Source: an uncultured Clostridia bacterium (GTDB taxonomy: Bacteria; Bacillota; Clostridia; Christensenellales; Borkfalkiaceae). Taken from it: a stretch of DNA of 13,362 nucleotides. The DNA is taken from NCBI GenBank assembly GCA_947177495.1, contig CAMWUS010000017.1, positions 1-13,362 of the forward strand, written 5' to 3'. Made by a program: the position numbers and the translations under genes. Positions 12,403 to 13,362 of the stretch are shown here, piece by piece. Position 1 is the first letter of the stretch; every line of letters begins with the position of its first letter. The notes below the pieces were generated by a model that had not been told where the DNA came from, did not search any database, and saw only the letters and a program-made list of their open reading frames with translations.

Positions 12403-13362
12403 TTACCACTCGACAGGCGTAATACCGTCGTTAGCAAAATCCCAATAATTCCCCTCTGTTGAGGGTTTTTCATTCGGAGCATAAAGATACAGCTTAGAAG
12501 AATTAAGAGCAACTCCGGACATTCCATAGCCGTCAATTTGTTTCCAATCCTCTAACGTTCTGCCCATGTAATAAACCTTGCCGACTTCCCGAAGCGCGAA
12601 TTGCCCGATACTCGTTACACTGTCGGGAATTACGATACTTTGGAGCGCGTTACACCGCATAAACGCATAATCGCCGATGCTTTCCAAAAATCCCGAAAGA
12701 ATAACGCTTGTAAGATTTCCGCAGTCGCAAAACGCATTGCGTCCGATACTCTTTACACCGTTTCCCATGCTCACACGCTCGAGCGCAGAACAACCCCAAA
12801 ATGCGGCGACTCCAATGCTCGTTACAGTGTCTTGTATGATCACGCTTTCAAGGTTGGTACAATCTGAAAACGCCCCCTCGCCGATTACCCTTGCGCCAAG
12901 CGACACGGTAATACTTGTAAGCGTTTGCGAACCCTCGAACGCATAGGCATGAATTGCATAATTCTTCCCGTGAAGACTGTTTGGCAAAATTAGATTTGCT
13001 TCCGCGCCTTTATATTCAAGCAGGTAAACCGCTTCGTCTGCGCCTTCGCCGTCGACGAACAGGAGATAGTCTCCGTCCGTCACGACCTTGCTTGCCGTTT
13101 CCAAACTGCTGTAAATTCCCAAAGCGTACTTGCCGATCTCGCCGTTCTCATAGGAATCGCTTTCGATGACAAGCGAAGAAAGATTGTAAACTTCAACCAA
13201 CTTGTAGCAAGCACTAAAAGCACTGTTGCCGATGCTCTCTACGCCCGTGCCAAGCGTGAACATACGCAACGGCTTACAACTGTAAAATGCATAATCCCCG
13301 ATTTCCGTAACGCTGTTGGGCACGACGAAATTTGTAAAAACACAATCTTGGAAAGCATAGTT
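12403..13362 (-). CDS. BspA-like leucine-rich repeat (LRR_5) protein, 5' end beyond window
   Basis: The frame is open from the stop codon at 12403 to the right edge; about 320 residues are visible. They carry tandem LRR_5 units of the form I-P-(N/D)-S-V-T-x-I-G-x-x-A-F-x-x-C-x-x-L. Examples are PNSVTEIGDYAFYSC, DTVTSIGVAAFWGC, NGVKSIGRNAFCDC and PDSVTSIGQFAL. A non-repeat insert of about 70 residues interrupts them after NLSSLVIES. The C-terminus has YYMGRTLEDWKQI and a Trp-rich end, GNYWDFANDG ... PVEW, a tail I have seen in Clostridial and Mollicute LRR proteins. There is no LPXTG signal or membrane anchor at the C-terminus. BspA-type proteins are usually secreted or surface-bound and bind host or partner surfaces; the signal peptide would be outside the window. 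The frame does not start at 13323, because the repeats continue upstream of it. Confidence 0.9.
   Translation of the reverse strand, partial: NYAFQDCVFTNFVVPNSVTEIGDYAFYSCKPLRMFTLGTGVESIGNSAFSACYKLVEVYNLSSLVIESDSYENGEIGKYALGIYSSLETASKVVTDGDYLLFVDGEGADEAVYLLEYKGAEANLILPNSLHGKNYAIHAYAFEGSQTLTSITVSLGARVIGEGAFSDCTNLESVIIQDTVTSIGVAAFWGCSALERVSMGNGVKSIGRNAFCDCGNLTSVILSGFLESIGDYAFMRCNALQSIVIPDSVTSIGQFALREVGKVYYMGRTLEDWKQIDGYGMSGVALNSSKLYLYAPNEKPSTEGNYWDFANDGITPVEW

Overview
The window comes from an endospore-forming member of the Firmicutes, most likely the Clostridia. The main evidence is a clear spoIIR gene. Supporting evidence is an EndoA-type MazF, a YheI/YheH-like ABC pair, a BspA-type leucine-rich repeat protein and consensus SigA promoters. 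Base composition looks balanced to slightly GC-rich by eye. I cannot name the genus. Every protein gene lies on the minus strand except mazF.

Layout from left to right: (1) 1-640, the N-terminal part of a CDF cation exporter with Mn-type metal ligands, apparently on a leaderless transcript. (2) 641-1166, a divergent solitary mazF toxin gene with a hairpin leader and its own terminator. (3) 1165-2820, a ClC chloride transporter with an RCK-C tail. (4) 3015-6483, an overlapping gene pair for a heterodimeric ABC exporter with one degenerate ATP site. (5) 6522-7526, a CaCA-family Na+/Ca2+ antiporter with its own promoter. (6) 7613-8495, mntP (manganese exporter) preceded by an unrecognised 85-codon gene. 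(7) 8850-10937, trmL and cls (tRNA wobble methylase and cardiolipin synthase) behind a good promoter. (8) 11084-11209, a perfect-consensus promoter on the plus strand, reading a non-coding unit of about 92 nt that ends in a strong terminator. (9) 11585-12118, spoIIR. (10) 12403 to the right edge, the C-terminal part of a BspA-like LRR protein.

The most unusual feature is a family of mosaic, hairpin-rich intergenic repeats with four copies: A 2844-3012 (minus), B 8510-8838, C 11221-11554 and D 12178-12305 (plus). They fill almost every long gap between operons. Copies share a 5' palindrome, a central block with a GTCACTAAGC core, and a 3' tail (CCTCCTCGC ... ATTGTAAC) in different combinations. 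B and C also share 126 identical bases. The copies bracket gene sets: A and B enclose the ABC/antiporter/mntP genes, B and C enclose cls-trmL-sRNA, and C and D enclose spoIIR.

Functionally, regions 1-7 are dominated by membrane transport and envelope work: Mn2+ efflux by two unrelated families, Ca2+/Na+ exchange, chloride transport, drug or lipid export and cardiolipin synthesis. There is no sign of a phage, an insertion sequence, a CRISPR array or a tRNA/rRNA gene. The novel candidates are the repeat family, the small RNA, the leaderless exporter promoter and the solitary MazF with a structured leader.
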